Below are positions 10,737 to 18,681 of a stretch of DNA of 35,357 nucleotides, one piece after another. Position 1 is the first letter of the stretch. Each line of letters opens with the position of its first letter. Under the pieces are notes generated by a model that worked only from the letters and a program-made list of their open reading frames with translations, was not told the origin of the DNA and searched no databases. The stretch is from Myxococcus sp. CA023 (GTDB lineage: Bacteria; Myxococcota; Myxococcia; Myxococcales; Myxococcaceae). The stretch is taken from positions 1 through 35,357 of the forward strand of contig NZ_JAAEAH010000095.1 in the NCBI RefSeq assembly GCF_010998615.1, given 5' to 3'. Position numbers and translations under genes: made by a program.

Positions 10737-11916
10737 AATCACAGTGCCCCCCCTGGGCGAATCCATCACCGAAGCCGTCGTCGGCAAGTGGAACAAGAAG
10801 CCGGGTGACGCCGTCACCGCCGACGAGCCGCTCGTCGTCCTGGAGACCGACAAGGTCACCATCGACGTGCCGGCCCCCTCCGCGGGCTCGCTGTCCAGCA
10901 TCGCATTCAAGGAGGGCGACAAGGTCCGCGTGGGCGACGTGCTCGGCCTCGTCGAGGCAGGCGCCGGCGCTCCCGCCGCCAAGCCCGCCGCCGCTCCGGC
11001 CGCCGCGCCCGCTCCCGCCGCCGAGGCGCCCGCGGCGTCCGACGCGCGCTCCACGCCCACCGCGCGCAAGGTGGCCGAGGAGAACCGGGTGGACATCTCC
11101 CAGGTGAAGGGCAGCGGCGCCGGTGGCCGTGTGCACAAGGACGACGTGCTGGGTCAGCTCAACCGCCCGGCCGCGCCCGCCGCTCCGGCGCAGCCCACCG
11201 GGCCCCGCCCGAACGCCGCCCGCGAGGAGCGCGTGCGGATGACGCCGCTGCGCAAGCGCGTGGCCGAGCGCCTCATCCAGGCCCAGTCCACCGCCGCCAT
11301 GCTCACCACCTTCAACGAGGTGGACATGGGCGAGGTGATGGCCCTGCGCAAGAAGTACAACGACAAGTTCCAGCAGAAGCACGGCGTGAAGCTCGGCTTC
11401 ATGAGCTTCTTCATCCGCGCCTCCGTCGAGGCCCTCAAGGCCTTCCCGCAAATCAACGCGGAGATTGACGGCGAGGACGTCATCTTCAAGCACTACTACG
11501 ACATCGGCGTGGCCGTCAGCGGCAGCCGCGGTCTGGTGGTGCCGGTGGTGCGCAACGCCGACAAGCAGGGCCTGGCGGAGCTGGAGAAGACGGTGGGCGA
11601 GCTGGGCACCAAGGCGCGCAATGACAAGCTCGCCCTGGCCGACCTGCAGGGTGGCACCTTCACCATCACCAACGGCGGCATCTTCGGCTCCATGCTGTCC
11701 ACGCCCATCCTCAACCCGCCGCAGACGGGCATCCTGGGCATGCACAACATCGTCGAGCGCCCCGTGGCCCGCGACGGCCAGGTCGTGATTCGGCCCATCA
11801 TGTTCATCGCGCTCACCTACGACCACCGGCTGGTCGACGGCCGCGAAGCCGTTCAGTTCCTGGTGCGCGTGAAGGAGTGCATCGAGGACCCGGAGCGACT
11901 GCTCCTGGACGTCTGA
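10726..11916 (+). CDS. sucB: Dihydrolipoyllysine succinyltransferase, E2 of 2-oxoglutarate dehydrogenase
   Basis: 396 aa. A lipoyl domain (about 1-77) carries the lipoylated Lys43 in LETDKVTID. An Ala/Pro swinging linker follows, then a peripheral-subunit-binding domain (about 107-145; TARKVAEENRVDISQVKGSG). The C-terminal catalytic domain ends in DHRLVDGREA, with active-site His367 and Asp371. It receives succinyl from SucA and delivers it to CoA. The length and the FMSFFIRASVEALKAFPQINA stretch fit SucB rather than the pyruvate-dehydrogenase E2. It starts inside the last codons of sucA. An E3 (lipoamide dehydrogenase) is needed but is not encoded in this window. Confidence 0.97.
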
Positions 11917-11954
11917 CTTCAGGCCCGGCATCCGGGCAAGACTTGCATTCCGGG

Positions 11955-11980
11955 CGGCCGGCTGGACTTCCAGCCGGCCG
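11955..11980 (+). terminator. sucAB terminator
   Basis: An 11-bp perfect stem begins CGGCCGGCTGG, closes on an ACTT loop and is followed by TTTCACT. It lies 38 nt past the sucB stop. Confidence 0.75.
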
Positions 11981-11987
11981 TTTCACT

Positions 11988-12012
11988 ACAACTGGGAGTG
12001 TCTCCCGGTTGT
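11988..12012 (+). promoter_or_regulatory. Hairpin in the cspA upstream region, 1
   Basis: ACAACTGGGAG pairs with CTCCCGGTTGT over 11 bp with one G-T wobble and a TGT loop. It lies 8 nt after the sucAB terminator and 61 nt before the cspA ATG. It could be a cold-sensing leader structure, an operator, or a back-up terminator, depending on where cspA transcription starts. Confidence 0.45.
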
Positions 12013-12029
12013 CGGGGGGCGGGAAGAAC

Positions 12030-12052
12030 GGGCGGCTCTCCTCGCGCCGCCC
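12030..12052 (+). promoter_or_regulatory. Hairpin in the cspA leader, 2
   Basis: GGGCGGC and GCCGCCC form a perfect 7-bp stem around a 9-nt loop, ending about 10 nt before the GAAGGA ribosome-binding site of cspA. A structure here could affect ribosome access and is the type of element cold-shock leaders use. Confidence 0.45.
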
Positions 12053-12073
12053 CGCAAGACTGAAGGACGTGCA

Positions 12074-12280
12074 ATGGCAACCGGTACCGTGAAGTGGTTC
12101 AACGACGCGAAGGGCTTTGGCTTCATCACCCAGGACGGCGGTGGTGAAGACGTGTTCTGCCACCACACCGCCATCAACATGGACGGCTTCCGCACCCTGG
12201 CCGAAGGCCAGAAGGTGGAGTTCGAAGTCACCCGTGGCCCCAAGGGCCTCCAGGCGCAGAACGTCCGCGCCGCCGGCTAA
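12074..12280 (+). CDS. cspA: CspA-family cold-shock protein
   Basis: 68 aa, a single cold-shock OB fold of standard length. RNP1 reads KGFGFI and RNP2 reads DVFCHH; the first strand is GTVKWFNDAKGFGFI. It binds single-stranded RNA and DNA as an RNA chaperone. GAAGGA lies 7-12 nt before ATG 12074, and two stable hairpins precede it. The protein has Cys-His-His in RNP2 where most homologues have VFVHH or VFVHF, a small variation. It is monocistronic, with terminators on both sides. The family is certain; the particular paralogue name is not, since myxobacteria carry several. Confidence 0.95.
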   Translation: MATGTVKWFNDAKGFGFITQDGGGEDVFCHHTAINMDGFRTLAEGQKVEFEVTRGPKGLQAQNVRAAG

Positions 12281-12319
12281 CGCGTCCGTCAGCCACTCCC
12301 TCCGGACTGGCCGATGACA

Positions 12320-12355
12320 AGAGGCCCGGCCCCACCACCTGGGAACCGGGCCTCT
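12320..12355. terminator. cspA terminator, possibly bidirectional
   Basis: A 10-bp stem (AGAGGCCCGG with CCGGGCCTCT) with a 16-nt loop is followed by GG and five T. It also lies just past the end of the convergent peptidase gene and may serve both. Confidence 0.8.
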
Positions 12356-12383
12356 GGTTTTTCAAGCCCTGGGGCCGCGTGGC

Positions 12384-14588
12384 CTACAGGTTGCGCTTGA
12401 AGTGGTCCATGACGCGCTCCCACTGGCGCTCGGTGACGAGCGGGTCGGGCACCATGTGCGTCAGGCCGCTCAGCGGCAGCAAGTCGTGCGGCTTGCCGGC
12501 GCGGAAGAGCGCGTCACTCAGCTTCAGCGTGTGGAAGAAGTAGACGTTGTCGTCCGCGGTGCCGTGGATGAGCAGCAGCTTGCCCATGGGCTTGTCCTGC
12601 TTCGCGTACGTGAGCAGCGAACTCTTCTCGTAGGCCTCCGGGTTCTGCTGCGGCACACCCAGGTAGCGCTCGGTGTAGTGGGTGTCGTAGTCCAGCCAGT
12701 CCACCACCGGGGCGCCGGCCACGCCGGCCTTGAAGACGTCCGGGCGCTTGAGCACGGCCAGCGCGGACATGTACCCGCCGAAGCTCCAACCGGAGATGCC
12801 CACGCGGGACAAATCAATCTCGGGGACTTCCTTGGCCAGCGCCTGGAGCGCGGCGACCTGGTCCTCCAGCGTGACGCCAGCGAAGTCGCCCTTCACCTCG
12901 CGCTCCCACTTCGCGCCGCGCAGCGGGGTGCCGCGGCCGTCAATCTTCACCACGAGGAAGCCCTGGTCCGCCACCCACTGCGACATCAGGTGCGCGGCCA
13001 TGCTCTTGTGGACCACGGTGGTGGTGGGGCCGCCGTACACCTCGACGATGACGGGAAGCTTCTTGCCGGGCTTGAAGTCGCGCGGGCGCACCAGGGACGT
13101 CCAGAAGCGCTCGGGGCCCACCTGCCGCTGCTCCACGCTGGGCGTGTAGGGCGGCTCCTTCGCCACCGAGGGCAGCTCGCCCACGGTGGTTCCGTCGCCG
13201 CGCACCACCTGCACCCTGGGCATGGACTTGAGGCCCTGGCCATTCATCACCATCAGCCCGCCGCTCTTGGACACCGAGCCCGACTCGATGTCGAGCCCCG
13301 TCGTCACCTTCTCCGGCGCGCCACCGGCCTTCACGCGCCACAGGTGGCTCTGCGTGGGGTTGGGGCCACCGTTGAAGTAGAGCGTGTCATCCTTCTGGAT
13401 GTAGCGCGCCAGCGAGCGGAAGCCCGCGTCCGGCTTCACCAGGGTGCGCACCAGCGCGCCGTCCGCCTTGCGCAGCTCCACCTCCGGGCCGCCGTTGCGC
13501 TCCGTGTACCAGAGGAAGCCGCTGCCATCCTCCAGCCACAGCGGGAAGACCTGCTCCAGGTTGAGCCAGGCGGCGTCCTGCTCCGTCAGCAGCTCCCGCG
13601 ACTTGCCCGTGCGCGGGTCCACCGCGAGCAGCTTCTGCTCGGTCTGCTCCCGGTTCTGCACCAGCGCGGTAAGCGGACCGCCCTTGGGCCACGTCACGGT
13701 GGCCAGGTACGGGTACTTCGCCGCGTCCCACTGCGCCCACACGGTTTTTCCACCGGTGACAGGGGTGATGCCCAGCCGCACCTTCGCGTTGGCCTTGCCA
13801 GGGCGCGGGTACGCGAAGTCCTCGCCGCCGCGCTCGGGGTGCATGACGTCGACGATGGTGAGCTTCTCCACGTCCGTCGTGTCCGCCTCCGTGTACGCGA
13901 TGGACTTCGCGTCCGGGCTCCACCAGTAGCCGGTGAAGCGCCCCATCTCCTCCTGGGCGACGAACTCGGCCACGCCGTGCGACTTCGCCTCGGTGCCGCC
14001 CTTGGTGACGCGCTGCTCGCGGTTGGCGGCCACGTCGATGCGGTACACGTCGTGGTCCCGCACGTAGGACACCTGCTTGCCGTCCGGGGAGAAGCGCGGA
14101 TCCAACGTGCCCGGGCCCGTCTTCAGCTCCGTCACCTTGCCGCTGGCGCGGTCCACCACGTAGAGGCGGCCGGACAGGGGCACCAGCAGCCGGTTGCCGT
14201 CCTCGGACACCTGGTAGCTGGTGAAGCCCCGGGCGCTGACGCGCATGCGCTCACGTCGGGCCTTCTCCTCGGGGGTGAGCGTCTCCTCGGCGCCCTTGAG
14301 GATGGCCTCGGGGGTGAGCAGCTCCTGCGTCTGCCCGCTCTCCACGTCGAACGCGTAGAGCGTCTGCACGTTGGACGTGGGCTGGGTGCGCAGGAAGAGG
14401 ATGCTCTTCTCGTCGGGAGAGATGCGCACGCCACCGGGCCGGCCGCTCATGAAGCGGCGCGTCTCCGAGAACTGGCGCAGGAAGGGGTCTTGCGACCGCT
14501 GCGTCTTGGACATGGTCAGGGGCTTCTGCTCCTGGGCGGAGGACGAAGCGCTCGCAAGCAGGAGCGCGGCGGTGAGGACGTGGCGCAT
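12384..14588 (-). CDS. Secreted dipeptidyl-peptidase IV-type serine peptidase (family S9B)
   Basis: 734 aa. The signal peptide MRHVLTAALLLASASSSAQ is followed by a beta-propeller (about 60-490) with repeated SPDGKQ/SPDAKS blades, then an alpha/beta hydrolase domain. The catalytic triad is Ser602 (GWSFGGY), Asp679 (GTADDN) and His711 (LTHMV); the 77- and 32-residue spacings match human DPP IV closely. The propeller Glu pair that anchors the substrate N-terminus appears as AQEEMGRFTGYWWSPD. It would cleave X-Pro or X-Ala dipeptides from peptides outside the cytoplasm, fitting a predatory protein-degrading lifestyle. ATG 14588 is chosen for the signal peptide; its ribosome-binding site is weak. 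Confidence 0.93.
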   Translation of the reverse strand: MRHVLTAALLLASASSSAQEQKPLTMSKTQRSQDPFLRQFSETRRFMSGRPGGVRISPDEKSILFLRTQPTSNVQTLYAFDVESGQTQELLTPEAILKGAEETLTPEEKARRERMRVSARGFTSYQVSEDGNRLLVPLSGRLYVVDRASGKVTELKTGPGTLDPRFSPDGKQVSYVRDHDVYRIDVAANREQRVTKGGTEAKSHGVAEFVAQEEMGRFTGYWWSPDAKSIAYTEADTTDVEKLTIVDVMHPERGGEDFAYPRPGKANAKVRLGITPVTGGKTVWAQWDAAKYPYLATVTWPKGGPLTALVQNREQTEQKLLAVDPRTGKSRELLTEQDAAWLNLEQVFPLWLEDGSGFLWYTERNGGPEVELRKADGALVRTLVKPDAGFRSLARYIQKDDTLYFNGGPNPTQSHLWRVKAGGAPEKVTTGLDIESGSVSKSGGLMVMNGQGLKSMPRVQVVRGDGTTVGELPSVAKEPPYTPSVEQRQVGPERFWTSLVRPRDFKPGKKLPVIVEVYGGPTTTVVHKSMAAHLMSQWVADQGFLVVKIDGRGTPLRGAKWEREVKGDFAGVTLEDQVAALQALAKEVPEIDLSRVGISGWSFGGYMSALAVLKRPDVFKAGVAGAPVVDWLDYDTHYTERYLGVPQQNPEAYEKSSLLTYAKQDKPMGKLLLIHGTADDNVYFFHTLKLSDALFRAGKPHDLLPLSGLTHMVPDPLVTERQWERVMDHFKRNL

Positions 14589-14708
14589 GCGTCGTCGAAT
14601 CCCCGCGGGAAGGGCGGGGCTCCTTTCGTGGAAAGGTGCGGGACAGCCTACACTCGGCGGCCTCGCGGCCGGAGCTAACGCCTGGCGTGCTGGAGGATTC
14701 CCGACGCA

Positions 14709-15485
14709 ATGGAAACGGAAGACGACGCCCCGCGGCACCTGCGCCTGGCCGGCATCATCCGACTGGGCCTGGGCGGAGGGCGGGGCCCCCGAGACGCCTA
14801 CGTGTTCGACCCGCACCGGCTCGCCCTCCCCGCCTGGGCCTGCGCCCTGGGTGACACGGAAGGCCCCGCCCTGCTGGTGACGCTGGACCGGCACCTGGAC
14901 ACCGTGATGCCCCGGGCCCCCGCGGCCGTGCCGGACCGGACGGCCGGGCTGCGCGCGCTGGATGAACATGCCCGCTGGGCGCTGGACGTGCGCAACTACG
15001 ACCACATCCTCGCGGCCATGGAGGCGGGGCTGGTGGGAGACGCGCTGCTGATTGCCCGCGCCCGTCCCCGCGGCGCCTTCACGGGGGACACCTACGTGGA
15101 CAGCCGGGGCCGGCCCCACCGGCTGGTGGTGGTGCCCACCGTGGACCGGGCGGCGGAGGCCTACAGCCGCCCTGCCCCCGGCGACGCCGTGCGCGACGTG
15201 CTGGACGCGGCCAGCCGGGTGCTGCTGGACGTGGACCTGGACTGCTTCACGTCCCTGAGCGACGCGGACCCGACGACGGTGCTCCCCTGGCCTCAGCAGG
15301 TGATTCGCGAGTTCCTGCTACCAGAGGACTCGGAGCCCTTCTGGGACGCGGTGCTGCGAAAGACGGTGGCGCTGACGCTGGCGCGCGAGCCCCACCACTG
15401 CGGCGGGCTGCTCGCGTCCGGGGACTTGTTCCAGGACGCGGCCCAGGTGCTGTTCCGGGAGCTCTTGCGCACCGAGCCCCCGTGA
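14709..15485 (+). CDS. UPF0489-family protein with an arginase-like metal site
   Basis: 258 aa. Ureohydrolase-type metal motifs are visible: TLDRHLD (Asp60, His62, Asp64), NYDH at 96-99 and LDVDLDCFTS (Asp174, Asp176, Asp178), plus EPHHCGG near the C-terminus. This pattern fits UPF0489, some members of which have been described as arginases acting on peptide arginines. GGAGG precedes ATG 14709 by about 11 nt. It diverges from the DPP IV-type gene and converges on the Omp85 gene with 13 nt between the stops. No RiPP precursor or maturase is seen nearby. The family is moderately sure; substrate and role are unknown. Confidence 0.7.
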   Translation: METEDDAPRHLRLAGIIRLGLGGGRGPRDAYVFDPHRLALPAWACALGDTEGPALLVTLDRHLDTVMPRAPAAVPDRTAGLRALDEHARWALDVRNYDHILAAMEAGLVGDALLIARARPRGAFTGDTYVDSRGRPHRLVVVPTVDRAAEAYSRPAPGDAVRDVLDAASRVLLDVDLDCFTSLSDADPTTVLPWPQQVIREFLLPEDSEPFWDAVLRKTVALTLAREPHHCGGLLASGDLFQDAAQVLFRELLRTEPP

Positions 15486-15498
15486 GCCACGCCGCGCG

Positions 15499-17283
15499 CT
15501 ACAGCGGCGTCTCCATGAAGTTGGGCCGCACGTCCGTCATCTGCCCGCCCGCGAAGGAGAAGCGGCTGCCCACCGGCGGCCGGGCGTCGTTGAGCACGTA
15601 GCCGAAGTCCACGCGGAAGGGCAGGACGTTGAACTGCGGGAAGAGCAGCCGCAGGCCCACGCCCACCGTGTGCACCATGGCGGGCCGGTCATTGAAGGCG
15701 CTGCCCGAGTCCCAGAAGAGCACGCCGCCCAGGTGCACCGTCTTCACGACGATGGGGCGGCTTCGGTACTCCACGTTGAAGAGCAGGAGCCGCCGGCCGG
15801 AGTACGCATCCGCGCCCGCGCCGCGCAGGCCGTTGGCGCCGCCCAGCAGGTGGATGCGGTCGAACAGGTCGTCGATATTCACATCCAGCAGCCCGCGCGC
15901 CACGAAGCGCCCGCCCAGCACCTTGGGCGACACTTCAATCAACTCCGCCGCCCAGCGCCGGTTGGTCCACGCGCCCCGAGGCCCCAACGGCCGGCGGACG
16001 GCGCCCGACAGGGACGCGGAGGTGAGCGTGTCCCCCAGCCTCAGGCGGTAGCGCAGCGCCAGCCCGCCTTCGACGAAGTGGCTTTGCTCGCCGAACACCG
16101 GCGGCGCGTAGCGCAGGGTGGCCGCCACCCAGTGCCCCATCTGGAAGTCCTCGGCCAGGACGTACGAGTCCACGTCCCGCAGCACCTCGTAGCGCGCGTC
16201 GAAGGCGCGCAGGCTCAGGCCGACGTAGCCGGCGTCCTCGGCGCGCGGCAGGTAGTTGCGGTTGAACCACTCCGACTGCTCCGGAGACAGGCCGGACGCC
16301 AGCGGCGCGCCGTAGGCGTAATGGTAGGCCCCCACCGTGCCGCCCACGTTCCACTTGTAGCGGGTGCCCATCGAGCGCGCGTACGAGAAGCCGCCCACCA
16401 CCTCTTCGGCCCGGTAGATATAGGGCACCGCGGGCCCGCCCGGGAATGGCAACTGCCAGATGGATGCGCCCCGGTAGACGCGGCTGGTCTCCACGTTCCA
16501 GGACACGGAGGCGCTGGCGCTCCACGGCGTGGACAGTGAGTACAACGGCCGGCTCACCGCGAAGCTGCCACGCGAGCCCTCCGCCTTGCCCGTCTCCCGC
16601 CCTTGGATGACGGCGATGGACTCGCTCAGCGACCAGCGGCTGCCCAGCACACGCGGGTCGGTGTAGCTCTGCCCCAGACTGAGGGTGTCCTGCCGCAGCA
16701 CGAAGTCCACGGCGATGCGCTTGCCGCGCCCCAGGAAGTTCTGCTCCGTGCCCTGCAGCTTCAGGTACTGGAGCAGCGAACCCACCGCCGCGAAGTCACT
16801 GTTGAGCCGCAGCGACCAGATGTCCTTGGTGACGGCCATCAGCGCCACCGAGTCAGGCGTGCGCCCCTTCACCGCCACTAGGCGGACCATGGAGAACAGG
16901 CGCAGCCCGCGCAGGTTGCGCGCCGACTCCTGGGCGAGCACGTCCGAGTACGGCGCCCCCACATGGAGCAGCACCTCGCGCCGGACGACGTCGTCCCGCG
17001 TCCGGGCATGGAAGATGTTGAGGAAGTCCGGGAAGGGGTCGATTTCGGCCACCACGTCCTCGGTGGCCACCAACACCTCTTCCAGAATCTTGCCCTCCGG
17101 CGCCGGCTCCAGCACCCGTCCATGCCGGGCCAGGGCCTCGTCAATCAGCGCGTCCTCGTAGTTGTCGATGGCCGACGCGAGCCCCTGCGCCGGCGCGTCA
17201 GACGACGCTTCCGACGAGGAAGGCGCGGCCGCGAGAGACGTGGCGACGAGCAACGCAGGCAGCGAAAGCGGCACGCAAGGCAT
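15499..17283 (-). CDS. Omp85/BamA-superfamily outer-membrane beta-barrel protein
   Basis: 594 aa. The signal peptide is MPCVPLSLPALLVATSLAAA. One clear POTRA-like unit spans about 87-155 (TRDDVVRREVLLHVGAPYSD, then ARNLRGLRLFSMVRLVAVKG). The 16-strand-type barrel (about 160-594) includes YTDPRVLGSRWSLSES, GANGLRGAGADAYSGRRLLL (the RG motif of the L6 loop region) and VGVGLRLLFPQFNVLPFRVDFGY. The C-terminus does not end in an aromatic residue. The role could be protein or lipid transport in the outer membrane. It is shorter than BamA, which has five POTRAs, and closer to single-POTRA family members. ATG 17283 is chosen for the signal peptide; a TTG 33 nt upstream is the alternative. Confidence 0.85.
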   Translation of the reverse strand: MPCVPLSLPALLVATSLAAAPSSSEASSDAPAQGLASAIDNYEDALIDEALARHGRVLEPAPEGKILEEVLVATEDVVAEIDPFPDFLNIFHARTRDDVVRREVLLHVGAPYSDVLAQESARNLRGLRLFSMVRLVAVKGRTPDSVALMAVTKDIWSLRLNSDFAAVGSLLQYLKLQGTEQNFLGRGKRIAVDFVLRQDTLSLGQSYTDPRVLGSRWSLSESIAVIQGRETGKAEGSRGSFAVSRPLYSLSTPWSASASVSWNVETSRVYRGASIWQLPFPGGPAVPYIYRAEEVVGGFSYARSMGTRYKWNVGGTVGAYHYAYGAPLASGLSPEQSEWFNRNYLPRAEDAGYVGLSLRAFDARYEVLRDVDSYVLAEDFQMGHWVAATLRYAPPVFGEQSHFVEGGLALRYRLRLGDTLTSASLSGAVRRPLGPRGAWTNRRWAAELIEVSPKVLGGRFVARGLLDVNIDDLFDRIHLLGGANGLRGAGADAYSGRRLLLFNVEYRSRPIVVKTVHLGGVLFWDSGSAFNDRPAMVHTVGVGLRLLFPQFNVLPFRVDFGYVLNDARPPVGSRFSFAGGQMTDVRPNFMETPL

Positions 17284-17295
17284 CCTGTCATGAGC

Positions 17296-17323
17296 CGCGG
17301 CATTGCCCCTGGACAATGCCGCG
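17296..17323. promoter_or_regulatory. Strong inverted repeat upstream of the Omp85 gene
   Basis: A 10-bp perfect inverted repeat (CGCGGCATTG with CAATGCCGCG) with an 8-nt spacer lies 13 nt before the Omp85 ATG and about 100 nt before the divergent nuclease gene. It may be an operator or a 5-prime leader hairpin. Confidence 0.5.
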
Positions 17324-17349
17324 CTCTGTCACATCGCTGGATTTCCAGC

Positions 17350-17376
17350 TTTCACGGTCGCGTCGAAAATATACAT
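17350..17376 (+). promoter_or_regulatory. Possible promoter of the P-domain nuclease gene
   Basis: An AT-rich AAATATACAT block (-10-like TATACAT, 17370-17376) follows a TTTCAC at 17350 with a short 14-nt spacer. It is the only AT-rich patch in the divergent region. The spacing is poor, so this is tentative. Confidence 0.25.
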
Positions 17377-17418
17377 GGGGGAAGCAACCGCGAAGCCCAC
17401 TGGGTGGATAATGACGGC

Positions 17419-18681
17419 ATGACCAGCGTCGTCGGCCCCCGCCGCTCGCCCCTCCTCGCTCGCCCGACCACCGAAAACGCCCGTGAGACGACGTCCTCCC
17501 CCCGGACGACCGCCTCCGCGGCCACCAGCTCGTTCCAGCCCGCGCGGCCGGGACTCGAGGGCACAACGCCTTCGATGCTGACGAAGCTCGGCGCAGTCTT
17601 CGTTCCCCAGACGCCCACCGCGACGCAGGCGGCGGCTTCCCACCTGAAGGACGCGGCCGGTACACGGGCGGCGTCGCTGGTCCACAGCACGAGTCCCAAC
17701 GCGGACATCAAGGACCACACCACCATCGAGAGCACCATCGACGTCCCCGAGGACGCCACGGTGGAGTCGCTCAAGCTCAACCTGGACATCGAGCACACCT
17801 ACCGGGGCGACCTGAAGGTGACGCTGACCTCGCCGTCCGGCAAGAGCGCGGTGGTGTCGAACCGCAAGGGAGGTTCGTCGGATGACCTGACGGGCGCCTT
17901 CGACCTGTCCGCGTTCAAGGGCGAGCCCACGAAGGGCACCTGGACGCTGGAAGTGCAGGACGCGGCGCGCGGCGACACCGGCACGCTGAAGTCGTGGGGC
18001 CTGGACATCGCCCCGCAGACGCCGGTGACGGAGCCCGAGGCGCCGGAAGAGCCCGAAGGTGGCCTCTTCGAGGGCCTGCGCGACGGCGCGCTGCTGGACG
18101 CGCTCCAGGACTACTCGTCCGGCAAGAAGGTGGTCAGCTACAACGAGGCCCGCCGGCTGATGTTCTCCAGCCTGGACGTGAACGAGAACGGCAACGTCGT
18201 CTGCGTCTACACGGGCGCCGAAGTCAAAGGCGGCAAGATTCCCAACAACTCGGTGATGAACACCGAGCACACCTGGCCCCAGTCGAAGGGCGCCACGGGC
18301 GCGGCGAAGAGCGACCTGCACCACCTCTACCCCACCGACAGCAAGGCCAACTCCCGGCGCAGCAGCTTCCCGTTCGGCGAAGTGGTCAACGTGCGATGGA
18401 GCCAGAACGGCGCCAAGCTGGGCACCGACGCGCGCGGCAACATGGTCTTCGAGCCGCCCGACGCCCACAAGGGCAACGTGGCGCGCGCGATGTTCTACTT
18501 CTCCGCCACCTACAACAAGGCCATCCCCAACGACGAGGAGGCGGCGCTCAAGGCGTGGAACAAGCTCGACACGGTGGACGCCGCCGAAATCGAGCGCAAC
18601 CGCCGCATCGCCAACATCCAGGGCAACTCCAACGCCTTCGTCGAGGACTCGGCGCTCGCGGACCGCGTGAAGGACTTCTAG
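17419..18681 (+). CDS. P/Homo B domain fused to endonuclease I domain
   Basis: 420 aa. A Ser/Thr/Pro/Ala-rich N-terminus (1-85) precedes a proprotein-convertase P domain (about 90-197; STIDVPEDATVESLKLNLDI, then HTYRGDLKVTLTSPSG and GTWTLEVQDAARGDTGTL). A short acidic linker leads to an EndA/endonuclease I domain (about 215-420) with NTEHTWPQS (His284), KSDLHHLYPTD, RSSFPFGE, GNVARAMFYF and ERNRRIANIQGN. The nuclease would cut DNA or RNA without strong sequence specificity, using Mg2+. P domains usually accompany secreted proteases or other extracellular enzymes, yet no classical signal peptide is seen. An earlier GTG at 17404 adds only five residues. The stop shares CTAG with the convergent gene. 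Confidence 0.88.
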   Translation: MTSVVGPRRSPLLARPTTENARETTSSPRTTASAATSSFQPARPGLEGTTPSMLTKLGAVFVPQTPTATQAAASHLKDAAGTRAASLVHSTSPNADIKDHTTIESTIDVPEDATVESLKLNLDIEHTYRGDLKVTLTSPSGKSAVVSNRKGGSSDDLTGAFDLSAFKGEPTKGTWTLEVQDAARGDTGTLKSWGLDIAPQTPVTEPEAPEEPEGGLFEGLRDGALLDALQDYSSGKKVVSYNEARRLMFSSLDVNENGNVVCVYTGAEVKGGKIPNNSVMNTEHTWPQSKGATGAAKSDLHHLYPTDSKANSRRSSFPFGEVVNVRWSQNGAKLGTDARGNMVFEPPDAHKGNVARAMFYFSATYNKAIPNDEEAALKAWNKLDTVDAAEIERNRRIANIQGNSNAFVEDSALADRVKDF

